This document shows, in pieces, positions 7,640 to 15,361 of a stretch of DNA of 64,000 nt (within the stretch, counting starts at the first letter, position 1; each line of letters starts with the position of its first letter). This DNA is from Candidatus Leptofilum proximum. GTDB lineage: Bacteria > Chloroflexota > Anaerolineae > Promineifilales > Promineifilaceae. A program made the position numbers and the translations under genes. Location: contig JADJXK010000002.1 of assembly GCA_016710325.1 (NCBI GenBank), positions 4,960,001-5,024,000 of the forward strand, in the 5' to 3' direction. Below the pieces are notes generated by a model, which was not told the origin of the DNA, ran no database searches, and worked only from the letters and a program-made list of their open reading frames with translations.

Positions 7640-9641
7640 GTAACCTTAACTCCTGAAGAATCGCTGAGATGAAATCAAACAGCTGGGTAAACAACACGTA
7701 GAGGATGTAGCCCGTCAGCACAAACAGCCCCATCGTAAACAGCGTCAGCAGCACGTTGCGCACCGTTTCCGAAAAACTGTAGTTGTGAATCTCCTTCACC
7801 ATGATAAACAGCATGATGCCCACCCAGGCCCACATCAGATTCAGCGTGAAGTCGTGCAGGAAAATCTCGTTGAGCGTGAGCACGTTGGAGATGAGGGCCA
7901 CCGGCAGGGCAATGAGCAGGTACGGGAAGAGGCTGTAGGCGGTGCCAATGACCACGTCACGCACGCGCCCCTCGCCGTCGCTGATGGTGGAGATGAGGTA
8001 GTTGGCTGCATTCCACAAGACAAGCAGCCCCAGGGTGAGGGCAATCTCGTTTTCGAGTGGGATGTCTGACACCGAGCTGAAGGGGTTAAAGACAAACCCG
8101 GTGACGTACAGCGACAGGATGCGGATCACAATCACCGAGACATAGATGAGGATGGCAAAACGTAAACTGCCGCGCAGATCTTTCTTGATGTAGTAGAAGC
8201 TGTCGGCGGGTTGTTTGATGAAGCGGAACATGAAGACAAAGTCATCCACCAGCTTGATTTGCTTCAGACGGCGGAACCAGTCGCGCACCGGATCCAGCCA
8301 ACGGTAGCGGCGCTCCACGCGTTTGCCAACCTGGAACACCAGCGAGACGCCAATCAGCCCCAGAAACGCCTGGGATAAATATTGCTGCAGCACCTGGTTG
8401 CGCAGTTCCCAATACGCCTGGGAATAGCCATTGCGGTCTTCGGCATAGCGGTAGTTGGCCAGGGCCGTGGGATAATCGCCTGCCTTAAAGTGGGCATCGG
8501 CAATGCCCTGGTAGGCCATGATGAGCGACCCGTTGTGGTTGAGCATGTTTTCGAAGTAAGGCTGCGCTTCGCGGTAGAACCCTTCGATGTAAAGGCGAAC
8601 GCCTTCGTGGACCTCGCGGGCAAAGGCGGTGGTTTCGTACACCACCAGGGCGTTTTTGTCTTTGTCCAGCACATAAATGAATTCACCGTGGCGTTCTACG
8701 GCCGTAGGATTCTTCAATGTCCCCAACCGCTGGTTGCCCGTATCTTTGGCGCCAAACAAGAAGAGCATCGTGCCGTTCAGGTCATACTCCACGATAAAGC
8801 CGTCGGCATCGACGGCCAGCACCAGGCCGTTTTCGCTGACATCGACATCGCGGAAGGTAGTGGAGCCCCAAATGTCGGGGTAAATGTTTTTGCCGGAAAC
8901 GGTGTAGCGGCGGATGCTCTCCCAGTCGTTGGTGCCCGCGGTGACGGTAAAGACCAGCGATTGGTGATCGATGGTGAGGTTGGAGGGGGAGGCGGCCTCG
9001 TTTTTGATGAACTGGGCCAGCTGCTCATCGGTGAGGAACATGCGCTGCAAAATCATCTTAAGCGACATGGAAGCGGTATTGGCGCCAAAGTAGCCGATGA
9101 AGTCGCCGTTGGTGTTCATCTGTACAATGCCGTTGACCGAGCCTTCGCTGATGATGTACAGGTTTTCCCGCGCATCGACGGCGATTTTGCGGGGCAGGAA
9201 CTGCCGGTTTTGGCCAAAAAGCGGCTCATCGGGACGGCCGAATGAATTCACCACGTTGCCGGCGGCGTCAAAAATGTAAATCATGTCCTGCCGGGCATCG
9301 GCCACAAAAATGGTGCCCTCGTCATCCACAAACAGGCCGCTGGGCGCGGACAGCTCTTCTTCGCCGTAGATGGTGTCAACTTCGTAGCTGGCGTTGAGCT
9401 TGACGATACGGCCGTTCCCCGTATCCGCCACGTAAATCACGCCCTCTTCGGTGATAAACATGTCCTCCGCCCCGGAAATGTCCAGATCGATTTCGTTGTA
9501 CGGCGTGTAGGCATCCTGGGTCATTACCAGCCAGCCAGCCGGGCCAATGGCCCAGGTGTTGTAAGGCGAATCGGCGCGGGTAGGAACGGCCGTTAGCAGC
9601 AGTATTCCGATAATAAAGGTGAAGAATAGAATCCTTTTCAT
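7632..9641 (-). CDS. NHL beta-propeller / TPR-like / Yip1-domain membrane protein
   Basis: 669 aa. A signal peptide (residues 1-23, cleavage after TRA) leads into an extracellular NHL propeller at about residues 40-330, with repeats such as MFITEEGVIYVADTGNGRIVKL and LFVDDEGTIFVADARQDMIYIF. Residues about 345-420 look like two TPR-type helical repeats (AYQGIADAHFKAGDYPTALANYRYAE). One membrane helix near 430 is followed by a cytoplasmic basic stretch and a C-terminal Yip1-type bundle of about five membrane helices. It overlaps the DUF5696 gene by eight bases. The pairing with DUF5696 and ABC permeases suggests a membrane scaffold or sugar sensor for the uptake machinery; that role is inference. 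Confidence 0.8.
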   Translation of the reverse strand: MKRILFFTFIIGILLLTAVPTRADSPYNTWAIGPAGWLVMTQDAYTPYNEIDLDISGAEDMFITEEGVIYVADTGNGRIVKLNASYEVDTIYGEEELSAPSGLFVDDEGTIFVADARQDMIYIFDAAGNVVNSFGRPDEPLFGQNRQFLPRKIAVDARENLYIISEGSVNGIVQMNTNGDFIGYFGANTASMSLKMILQRMFLTDEQLAQFIKNEAASPSNLTIDHQSLVFTVTAGTNDWESIRRYTVSGKNIYPDIWGSTTFRDVDVSENGLVLAVDADGFIVEYDLNGTMLFLFGAKDTGNQRLGTLKNPTAVERHGEFIYVLDKDKNALVVYETTAFAREVHEGVRLYIEGFYREAQPYFENMLNHNGSLIMAYQGIADAHFKAGDYPTALANYRYAEDRNGYSQAYWELRNQVLQQYLSQAFLGLIGVSLVFQVGKRVERRYRWLDPVRDWFRRLKQIKLVDDFVFMFRFIKQPADSFYYIKKDLRGSLRFAILIYVSVIVIRILSLYVTGFVFNPFSSVSDIPLENEIALTLGLLVLWNAANYLISTISDGEGRVRDVVIGTAYSLFPYLLIALPVALISNVLTLNEIFLHDFTLNLMWAWVGIMLFIMVKEIHNYSFSETVRNVLLTLFTMGLFVLTGYILYVLFTQLFDFISAILQELRLRG

Positions 9642-9651
9642 GAGCTTTTTT

Positions 9652-9709
9652 GTAATTGAGTAATTGGGTAATTGAGTAATTTGCTTTAATTACCCAATTA
9701 CTCAATTAC
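9652..9709. repeat. Octamer tandem array forming a long hairpin (array A)
   Basis: Tandem 8-base units GTAATTGA, GTAATTGG, GTAATTGA run into a 14-base loop and then the reverse-complement units CCAATTAC and TCAATTAC. The arms 9652-9673 and 9688-9709 are perfectly complementary over 22 bases. It lies between the permease gene at 9718 and the NHL/Yip1 gene and could attenuate or stabilise the operon message. The same unit recurs at 28156, 49388 and 52023. Confidence 0.85.
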
Positions 9710-9717
9710 CTATTTAC

Positions 9718-10644
9718 CTACTTCAATCCCGAATGTGACATCGTGCTCATCACCTGGCTTTGCAGCAGAATAAAAATGAGCAGGTTCGGCAAAAACATGA
9801 TCAGCGTGGCGGCGGCGGCCATGCCCTGGCCAGCCACGGCGTTAGCCCCGGTGGTTGTCGTGGTCAACGTCGTCAGGTAAAAGGCGAACGTTTTCAGGCT
9901 TTCGCTGTTGATATACAGGTTCGACACGTCGGCGTTGTTCCAGGTGGCCTGGAAGGTCAAAATGGCGATGGTGGCGATGGCCGGTTTGATCATGGGCAGG
10001 ATGATGCGCCAGTAAATGGCCACGTCAGATGCCCCGTCAATCTGCGCCGCTTCCACCACCTCGTTCGGGATACCATCCATGAACTGCTTGAGCAAAAACA
10101 GCCCCACCGGCAGGGCCAGCGCGGGCAAGATATGCACCCAAAAGCTGTCCATCAGGTTCAGCCTTTCGATGACTAAAAAGCGCGGAATGGTCACGGCAAT
10201 AGGCACAAACATCAAGGCGACGGTATTGACGGTGAATAAGACGTTTTTGAGCTTGAAGCGCTTTTTGGAGAGGGCGTAAGCGGCCGTTGTGGACACCACC
10301 ACCGAAGCAGCCACCGTCACCACCGTGATGAGGATGCTGTTAAACAAATACCGCGTTACCGGGATGCCAGACTTGGAAAAGCGTGAAAACAGGTCGGTGA
10401 AGTTTTTGACCGTGGGATTGAGCACAAAAAAGCGCGGCGGGTAGGCAAACAGTTCATCCGCTGGCTTGAAGGCGTGCGAAAAGATAAACACGATGGGCAG
10501 CAGCATAAACACCGTCAGTGGAAGCAGCACCAGGTAGAATTTGATCTGGCTGGTGTGGAACCCCTGCGGATTAATCCGGCTGTTGCGAATGCCGGAGAAG
10601 CGGCTGATTTTTCTTTTACCGCGCCTGAGAACTAATCTAGTCAT
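9718..10644 (-). CDS. Carbohydrate ABC transporter permease, MalG type
   Basis: 308 aa. A basic cytoplasmic N-terminus of about 35 residues is followed by six predicted membrane segments; the EAA loop is at residues 197-206 (EVVEAAQIDGASDVAIYWRI). It overlaps the permease at 10637 by eight bases. This is the first permease pair of the locus and sits directly after the 972-aa binding protein, so the three probably form one importer. The octamer hairpin array A follows its stop codon closely, separating it from the NHL/Yip1 gene. Confidence 0.92.
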   Translation of the reverse strand: MTRLVLRRGKRKISRFSGIRNSRINPQGFHTSQIKFYLVLLPLTVFMLLPIVFIFSHAFKPADELFAYPPRFFVLNPTVKNFTDLFSRFSKSGIPVTRYLFNSILITVVTVAASVVVSTTAAYALSKKRFKLKNVLFTVNTVALMFVPIAVTIPRFLVIERLNLMDSFWVHILPALALPVGLFLLKQFMDGIPNEVVEAAQIDGASDVAIYWRIILPMIKPAIATIAILTFQATWNNADVSNLYINSESLKTFAFYLTTLTTTTTGANAVAGQGMAAAATLIMFLPNLLIFILLQSQVMSTMSHSGLK

Positions 10645-11611
10645 CGCTCACAAACAACCTGTTGGCGACTCTGGAGAAAAAGAGCACCATCAACAACAGC
10701 ACCACGGAAACGGCCGCTGCATACCCCATCTCATAGCGTAAAAAGCCATAATCCTCTACATGATTCACAATCAGCTGCCCGGCGTACTGCGGCGTGGGAT
10801 TGGCCCCGGAAAGCGTCACGCCAATTGCCCCCGCCTGGAAGGTGCCCACGATGGCCATCACCGCGCCAAACAACATTTGCGGCTTCATCGAGGGAATCGT
10901 AATGTGAATAATTTCCTGGAAGCGGTTGCTGATGCCGTCCAGGCTGCCTACCTCGTACAGCTCCGGGTTGATCTCCAAAATCCCGGCCAGCATCGCCAGG
11001 AAGCCCACGCCCATGCTGCTCCACAAAGTGACCACAATCATGATGGTCATCAAATATTCGGGCGATTGCAGCCACTGCACCGGCTCCTGAATGGCGTTCA
11101 TGCCCAGCAGGAAGCTGTTCAGGTAACCGTTCTGGTCGCCGCTGAAGAGCGTTTTCCACACCACGGCCATGGCCACGCCAGTGGTCATGGAGGGTGAGTA
11201 CAAAATCAGGGCAAAAATGGTGCGCGGCCCTTTAGGCAGCTGGGCCAGCATCCAGGCCAGCATAAACGACAGCACATAGCCGCCCGGCCCCACGAGCACG
11301 GCAAATTTGATCGTGTTGGGCAACACGTAGCGCATGAAGATGTCGTCGGCCGTCAGTAAGGCGATGTAGTTTTTCAGCCCGATGAAGCTGGGCGTCTGGA
11401 TAGTGTCAAAAAAGGTGAAGGAGAGAAAGATGGCCACCAGCACGGGCACCACGATGAAGATGGTAAACATCAGCCCGTAGGCGGACAAAAAGGCATAGGC
11501 GCTGCCTTCTTTGTTCAGCCACTGCCGGAATTTGCCTTCCTGCGGCCTGAACCTGTCCTCGCGGGACCGCACTTTTTCTTGTTCAATCAGTGTGCTGCTA
11601 GTTGTCGCCAT
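10637..11611 (-). CDS. Carbohydrate ABC transporter permease, MalF type
   Basis: 324 aa from the ATG at 11611. The open frame extends 44 codons further upstream, but those codons lie inside the binding-protein gene and encode a non-hydrophobic Ser/Pro-rich stretch with no family match, so the internal ATG, overlapping the upstream stop by 14 bases, is preferred. Six membrane segments are predicted. The EAA loop (218-231) is divergent: it reads ELYEVGSLDGISNRF, with Val-Gly-Ser where Ala-Ala-x is usual. The Asp-Gly pair is retained, so ATPase coupling is probably preserved. Partner of the gene at 9718. Confidence 0.9.
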   Translation of the reverse strand: MATTSSTLIEQEKVRSREDRFRPQEGKFRQWLNKEGSAYAFLSAYGLMFTIFIVVPVLVAIFLSFTFFDTIQTPSFIGLKNYIALLTADDIFMRYVLPNTIKFAVLVGPGGYVLSFMLAWMLAQLPKGPRTIFALILYSPSMTTGVAMAVVWKTLFSGDQNGYLNSFLLGMNAIQEPVQWLQSPEYLMTIMIVVTLWSSMGVGFLAMLAGILEINPELYEVGSLDGISNRFQEIIHITIPSMKPQMLFGAVMAIVGTFQAGAIGVTLSGANPTPQYAGQLIVNHVEDYGFLRYEMGYAAAVSVVLLLMVLFFSRVANRLFVSDD

Positions 11612-14516
11612 TTTGCATCCAACTTTCAACGGTCTCAATGGTGGGAATGGTAAATTCGCGCACCCTGACGCCGTTTTCCAGGTAGCCAAACTCTTCCATT
11701 TTGCGGGTGATTTCGCGGTTGATGATGATGACCGAGTTGTCAATTGCCACGCGGGGGTTCACGCCTTCAAACACAATCTGGTTCCAGGCGTTGCTCAACT
11801 CGCGCTCCTGCATGTAGCTGCCGGGCAGCTTCACCGGCTCTTGCAGCCATTCCCACTGCTCCAGAATAACCTCTTTGTGCTCGTCGGGGATGGGCGATTG
11901 GGCAAACGCTTCCAGATTGGCCGAATTCCACAAATATTCCAGCCCGTAGTTCAAAATCAGCTGCTGCTGAAAATCGGTCTGTGTTTCGGTGGATACCCAC
12001 CACTTCATAAATTCCCAGCCTTCTTCGGGCTGGTCGGTGTTGGCAAACATGATGCCCGCCTGGGCCGAACCGGTAGCGTAGCGCAGCTCACGGCCGTCTT
12101 CCAGCACCGTAGCGGGGTAGAGGGTAATTTCCCACAAGCCGTTGAGCTCGGGCGCGGCCGTGACCAGCTTGAGATACGTTTCAAAGTTCGAGACGCCGAT
12201 GGGGATACGGCCGTATCGAAAACTGTCGTAAAAGCTGGATGTGGTCAGCGGCATCCCATAAATGGTGAAACTCTCCGCCATAAACTTAAGCCCTTCAATG
12301 GCTTCGTCGCTGGCCAGGCCGGTGGCAAAACCATCGTCGCTGTAGAGCGGCGCGCCCTGATTCAAGATGTACGGCGCGGTCATCAGGTACGGCTTGGTGC
12401 CGCTGCCCGCCGACAGCTGCGTGTTGAAGTTCATGCCAAAGCGCTGCAGCTCTGGCAAAATCTCCGTCACCTCGTTCCAGGTGTTGGGGATGGGAATGCC
12501 CAGCGACTCCAGGATGTCGCGCCGGTAGTAGGTTACCCAGAAATCTTGCGTTTCGGGCATGGCATAAACAGAATCATTGATGATGTAGCTGAGCAGCGAG
12601 CCGGGGGCGTAAATTCCAATCGTCTCGTCAAAATCTTCAAAGGTGCGCAAATCTTTGAGGGCGTTGCGGATGGCCAGCTCGTATGGCACGTTGGTGCTGA
12701 CGCCAAAGGCCACGTCTGGCTGAATCCCGGCGGCATTGGCCAGCACCAGCTTGGACTCGTCGGGCATAATCGAAAATTTGACGTTGATTCCGGTTTCGGC
12801 GGTAAACGTCTCGTCGGTGAGCTGCTGCATCAGGTCCACGTACTGCCGCGGCCGGTTGACCCACACTTCCAGCTCACCTTCATCCGCGCCAATGGATTGG
12901 TAGGGATTGGGCCGGAAGGAGTGGAAAAAGCGCTTCAGGCTTTCCAGGAGCGAGGTAAAAAAGGAGACCTGTACCGCTTCTGGCGCCGTGTCGGCCGAGT
13001 GGATGTAAATTTTGTCCAGGGCCAGCGGCTGGTTTTGCAGCAGGGGCAGCAGCGTGCCCAGCAGCTGCGCCGCCGAGCCGGAGCCTTCGGAAAAACGGTT
13101 CAGGTGCACCGGAATTTCATCCGGATCTTCGGCCAGGAAGAGGATGTTATCGATGGCCATCTGGTAGGTCAGCACTTCTGCCGAGCCGCCGCTGGCGTTT
13201 ACGGCCGTTACCACGTTCAAATCCTGGCGCAAATCGTCGGCAATGGCAATCAGCTGGTCCTCAATGTCGGGAATGTAGTCGGAAATGACCCATTCCTTAA
13301 ACGGATCCACCTGGTTGCCAGTGAGGCGCTTAATTTCCAGGGACAGGTCGTTGATGTCCAGCAGCACCTTCTGAATCTTCTCGATGGCCGAACGGTACGG
13401 CGAATTGGTGGCCTCGATACCCAGAACGTTGACACCTTTCTCCAAATAAATTTTGTACGGCGTGTCGCCCCCAAGCGTCTTGTTGGTCCAGTCGGCGGTG
13501 TAGTTGAAGGGCACGTCATTCAGCTCATCAAACAGCACCTCGCCGTTGAGGCTGATGCGCCGGAAAACGGTGAAGTTGCTCTTCACGTTTTGCAGGGCGC
13601 GCAAGGTGATGAGGTACATGCCGTCTTCAGGCACGGTGAACTCGTAAAAAACGGTGCTGCCGCTGCGATCCCAATCTTCCCCGCCCAGGGTGTTGAGCCG
13701 GAGCTGGTAGGTGTCATACGGGGTGACGGCCAGGCTGCGGTGGTTGACGGGGCGTACGGCCGTATCGTTCTTATACGTCGGCCACTCCGCCTCCAGCTCA
13801 ATCATCACCCCCGATGTGTCCGGTGCTACGTGGGCGGCGCGGTATTCGCTGTAGCTGGGGTAGGGGGCAAACGCCTCAATGTAGATGCTCCCCAACAGCA
13901 GCGTTTCGTCCGTCAGCTTAAATTCAAAGGTGTGTTCCCCCTCGGTCAGCAGGAGCTGCAGCGGATATTCCAGGCTGAAATTGGCGTCGCGCAGCGGCAC
14001 TTTGGTCCAGCGCACCAGCTTTTCCTGGCGAATCAGCGCCTCGTTGCCGTACCGATCCAGCGGGAATTCGTCAACGCCATCACCACTATTGCGGTAAAAA
14101 ACGGGGAAGACAATGCGCTGGGTGTCCAGCGACGGGAACTGGCCATCCACCAGCAGCTGGCCTTCGGGCGGATTGAGGAAGGCGTCGGGCACGGCCGTAT
14201 CAAACGAAACGGTGTAGAGACCTTCTTGGGGGATAACGGCCGTAAAGCTCACCGCATCTTCCTCCTGCAAAAACACAGCGGGCTTGTCGTAGTCGGCGGT
14301 GGCGTCGTGGTCGCTGGGGGGCAGGTTGAAGGAATCGGCCGTCACTTCAATAGCGATGTCCGGGTCAGCCAGCGGTTGATCTTGTGCCTGGGGTGGTGCT
14401 GCCGCCAGCAAATCTGAGTTCAAAATCCACAAGGCACGGGTCGATGGCGTGATGACCAGCATCAAGATCAAAACGGTTCCGATTAAGCGAATGGGTTTGA
14501 AAAATTTCAACAGCAT
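11598..14516 (-). CDS. Large (972 aa) extracellular solute-binding protein with N-terminal carbohydrate-binding-like domains
   Basis: More than twice the usual 400-450 aa of family 1 sugar-binding proteins. A signal peptide or anchor occupies residues 1-38. Residues about 50-200 and 220-390 form two beta-rich modules (EEDAVSFTAVIPQEGLYTVSF; GSTVFYEFTVPEDGMYLITLRAL) that resemble carbohydrate-binding sandwiches. A helical linker (about 400-540) leads to the classical binding-protein domain from about 560 (ELEVWVNRPRQYVDLMQQLTDETFTAETGINVKFS; DFWVTYYRRDILESLGIPIPNTWNEV). It is followed at once by two permeases. The extra modules could hold polymeric glucan at the surface before import; this is inference. 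It lacks the Cys lipobox seen in the shorter binding protein. Confidence 0.88.
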   Translation of the reverse strand: MLLKFFKPIRLIGTVLILMLVITPSTRALWILNSDLLAAAPPQAQDQPLADPDIAIEVTADSFNLPPSDHDATADYDKPAVFLQEEDAVSFTAVIPQEGLYTVSFDTAVPDAFLNPPEGQLLVDGQFPSLDTQRIVFPVFYRNSGDGVDEFPLDRYGNEALIRQEKLVRWTKVPLRDANFSLEYPLQLLLTEGEHTFEFKLTDETLLLGSIYIEAFAPYPSYSEYRAAHVAPDTSGVMIELEAEWPTYKNDTAVRPVNHRSLAVTPYDTYQLRLNTLGGEDWDRSGSTVFYEFTVPEDGMYLITLRALQNVKSNFTVFRRISLNGEVLFDELNDVPFNYTADWTNKTLGGDTPYKIYLEKGVNVLGIEATNSPYRSAIEKIQKVLLDINDLSLEIKRLTGNQVDPFKEWVISDYIPDIEDQLIAIADDLRQDLNVVTAVNASGGSAEVLTYQMAIDNILFLAEDPDEIPVHLNRFSEGSGSAAQLLGTLLPLLQNQPLALDKIYIHSADTAPEAVQVSFFTSLLESLKRFFHSFRPNPYQSIGADEGELEVWVNRPRQYVDLMQQLTDETFTAETGINVKFSIMPDESKLVLANAAGIQPDVAFGVSTNVPYELAIRNALKDLRTFEDFDETIGIYAPGSLLSYIINDSVYAMPETQDFWVTYYRRDILESLGIPIPNTWNEVTEILPELQRFGMNFNTQLSAGSGTKPYLMTAPYILNQGAPLYSDDGFATGLASDEAIEGLKFMAESFTIYGMPLTTSSFYDSFRYGRIPIGVSNFETYLKLVTAAPELNGLWEITLYPATVLEDGRELRYATGSAQAGIMFANTDQPEEGWEFMKWWVSTETQTDFQQQLILNYGLEYLWNSANLEAFAQSPIPDEHKEVILEQWEWLQEPVKLPGSYMQERELSNAWNQIVFEGVNPRVAIDNSVIIINREITRKMEEFGYLENGVRVREFTIPTIETVESWMQNGDN

Positions 14517-14535
14517 TTTTGAACTCGTGCCTGGT

Positions 14536-14638
14536 ACCGAAGCGATCTAATTTTGTGGGGTAGTTTAGGCGAAAACCGCTTCGGTTTAAGTGTTCCGCCT
14601 ATACCCATCACCCCACACATTCAGCTTGGCGGAACACT
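14536..14638. repeat. Interlocked inverted repeats between the caspase-like gene and the large binding protein
   Basis: Three perfect inverted repeats interlock: ACCGAAGCG (14536-14544) with CGCTTCGGT (14577-14585); TGTGGGGT (14554-14561) with ACCCCACA (14610-14617); AGTGTTCCGCC (14589-14599) with GGCGGAACACT (14628-14638). The middle pair crosses both others, so the transcript could form a pseudoknot, or the DNA may carry overlapping protein sites or element ends. The last arm covers the stop codon of the caspase-like gene. Confidence 0.7.
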
Positions 14639-15242
14639 AGCTTTCCTGGTATCGGTCTTCTACGCCGTTCGAGTGAAAGTAGCTCATCTGGTAAGTGGTC
14701 GCATGATCCGTGGCCACCATCGCTTTCGCCCAGGCTTCATGATCGGACATCTTTTTGCGTATCACATTAAAGAAAAAGTTTACGGCAAAGGCATGTACTT
14801 CTATACCTGGGTGTTCCCGGCAGCCAATGTAAGCATTAATCTTGCCATTATTGGTAAAGGCACGTCCCATTGCTTCTGTGCCACCGCCACAAGCGAATGA
14901 GATGACGGTACACCCAGGCAGATTAACCACTGGGGCAATCACTGCTGCTGGCATATGGTGTTCATGAAGCATGGATGTATCAATGTGCTCGCCATATTCG
15001 CCCAGGTAATAACCACTTTCTTTGTCTCCGTGCCCGGCAATAAGCAAATAGCGCGGGGCGGTATCTCCTTGTCCCAGCACTTTTAGAAAGTCCATCGGGG
15101 TGCCAATCCAGTGGACGGTCACAACGCCACCGAGCATTTCAAGTAATGCACGCATGGCATTGGCTTCGAACTCATTGGGCAGGGCAATAATGTTGACGGC
15201 CAGTCGAGGGTAATCAAATTGGGTATCAATTATTGATTTCAT
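14637..15242 (-). CDS. Small caspase-fold-like (clan CD / CHAT-like) protein
   Basis: 201 aa from the ATG at 15242; a longer frame starts from a TTG inside a terminator hairpin and is unlikely. Two motifs suggest a caspase-fold His/Cys dyad: RYLLIAGHGD after a hydrophobic strand (His71) and CTVISFACGGG after the next core strand (Cys118), the spacing and context seen in CHAT and related clan CD peptidases. The region after Cys118 (AMGRAFTNNGKINAYIGC) also follows that pattern. No membrane segment or extra domain is present. It is embedded between two sugar-binding-protein genes, lacks the ACGGCCGT palindrome and looks lower in GC than its neighbours, hinting at insertion. It could instead be an unrelated alpha/beta protein; family assignment is tentative. 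Confidence 0.6.
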   Translation of the reverse strand: MKSIIDTQFDYPRLAVNIIALPNEFEANAMRALLEMLGGVVTVHWIGTPMDFLKVLGQGDTAPRYLLIAGHGDKESGYYLGEYGEHIDTSMLHEHHMPAAVIAPVVNLPGCTVISFACGGGTEAMGRAFTNNGKINAYIGCREHPGIEVHAFAVNFFFNVIRKKMSDHEAWAKAMVATDHATTYQMSYFHSNGVEDRYQES

Positions 15243-15318
15243 GACTGCTAAATTTGTCCATGCAATGCCAATTGATGATAGCGATGTGTCTTTAAGATGT
15301 GGGGCAGAGATTTGGAAA

Positions 15319-15347
15319 TTGGAAGGAGCTCCGCCAGCTCCTTCCAA
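15319..15347 (-). terminator. Hairpin after the lipoprotein binding-protein gene
   Basis: Perfect 12-bp stem (TTGGAAGGAGCT and AGCTCCTTCCAA) with a 5-base loop, 15 bases beyond the stop of the gene ending at 15362. The following T-run is weak (TTTCC), so it may only attenuate transcription into the caspase-like gene and the rest of the operon. Confidence 0.6.
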
Positions 15348-15361
15348 CTTCCGCTAAAAGT

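Noticed and set aside
9652..9709. CRISPR array
   Set aside because: The repeats are 7-8 base units with no spacers and no cas genes nearby.
11511..14417. Plus-strand frame of 968 codons
   Set aside because: It mirrors the 972-aa binding protein on the opposite strand, has no domain match and arises from codon bias (few stops opposite GC-rich codons).
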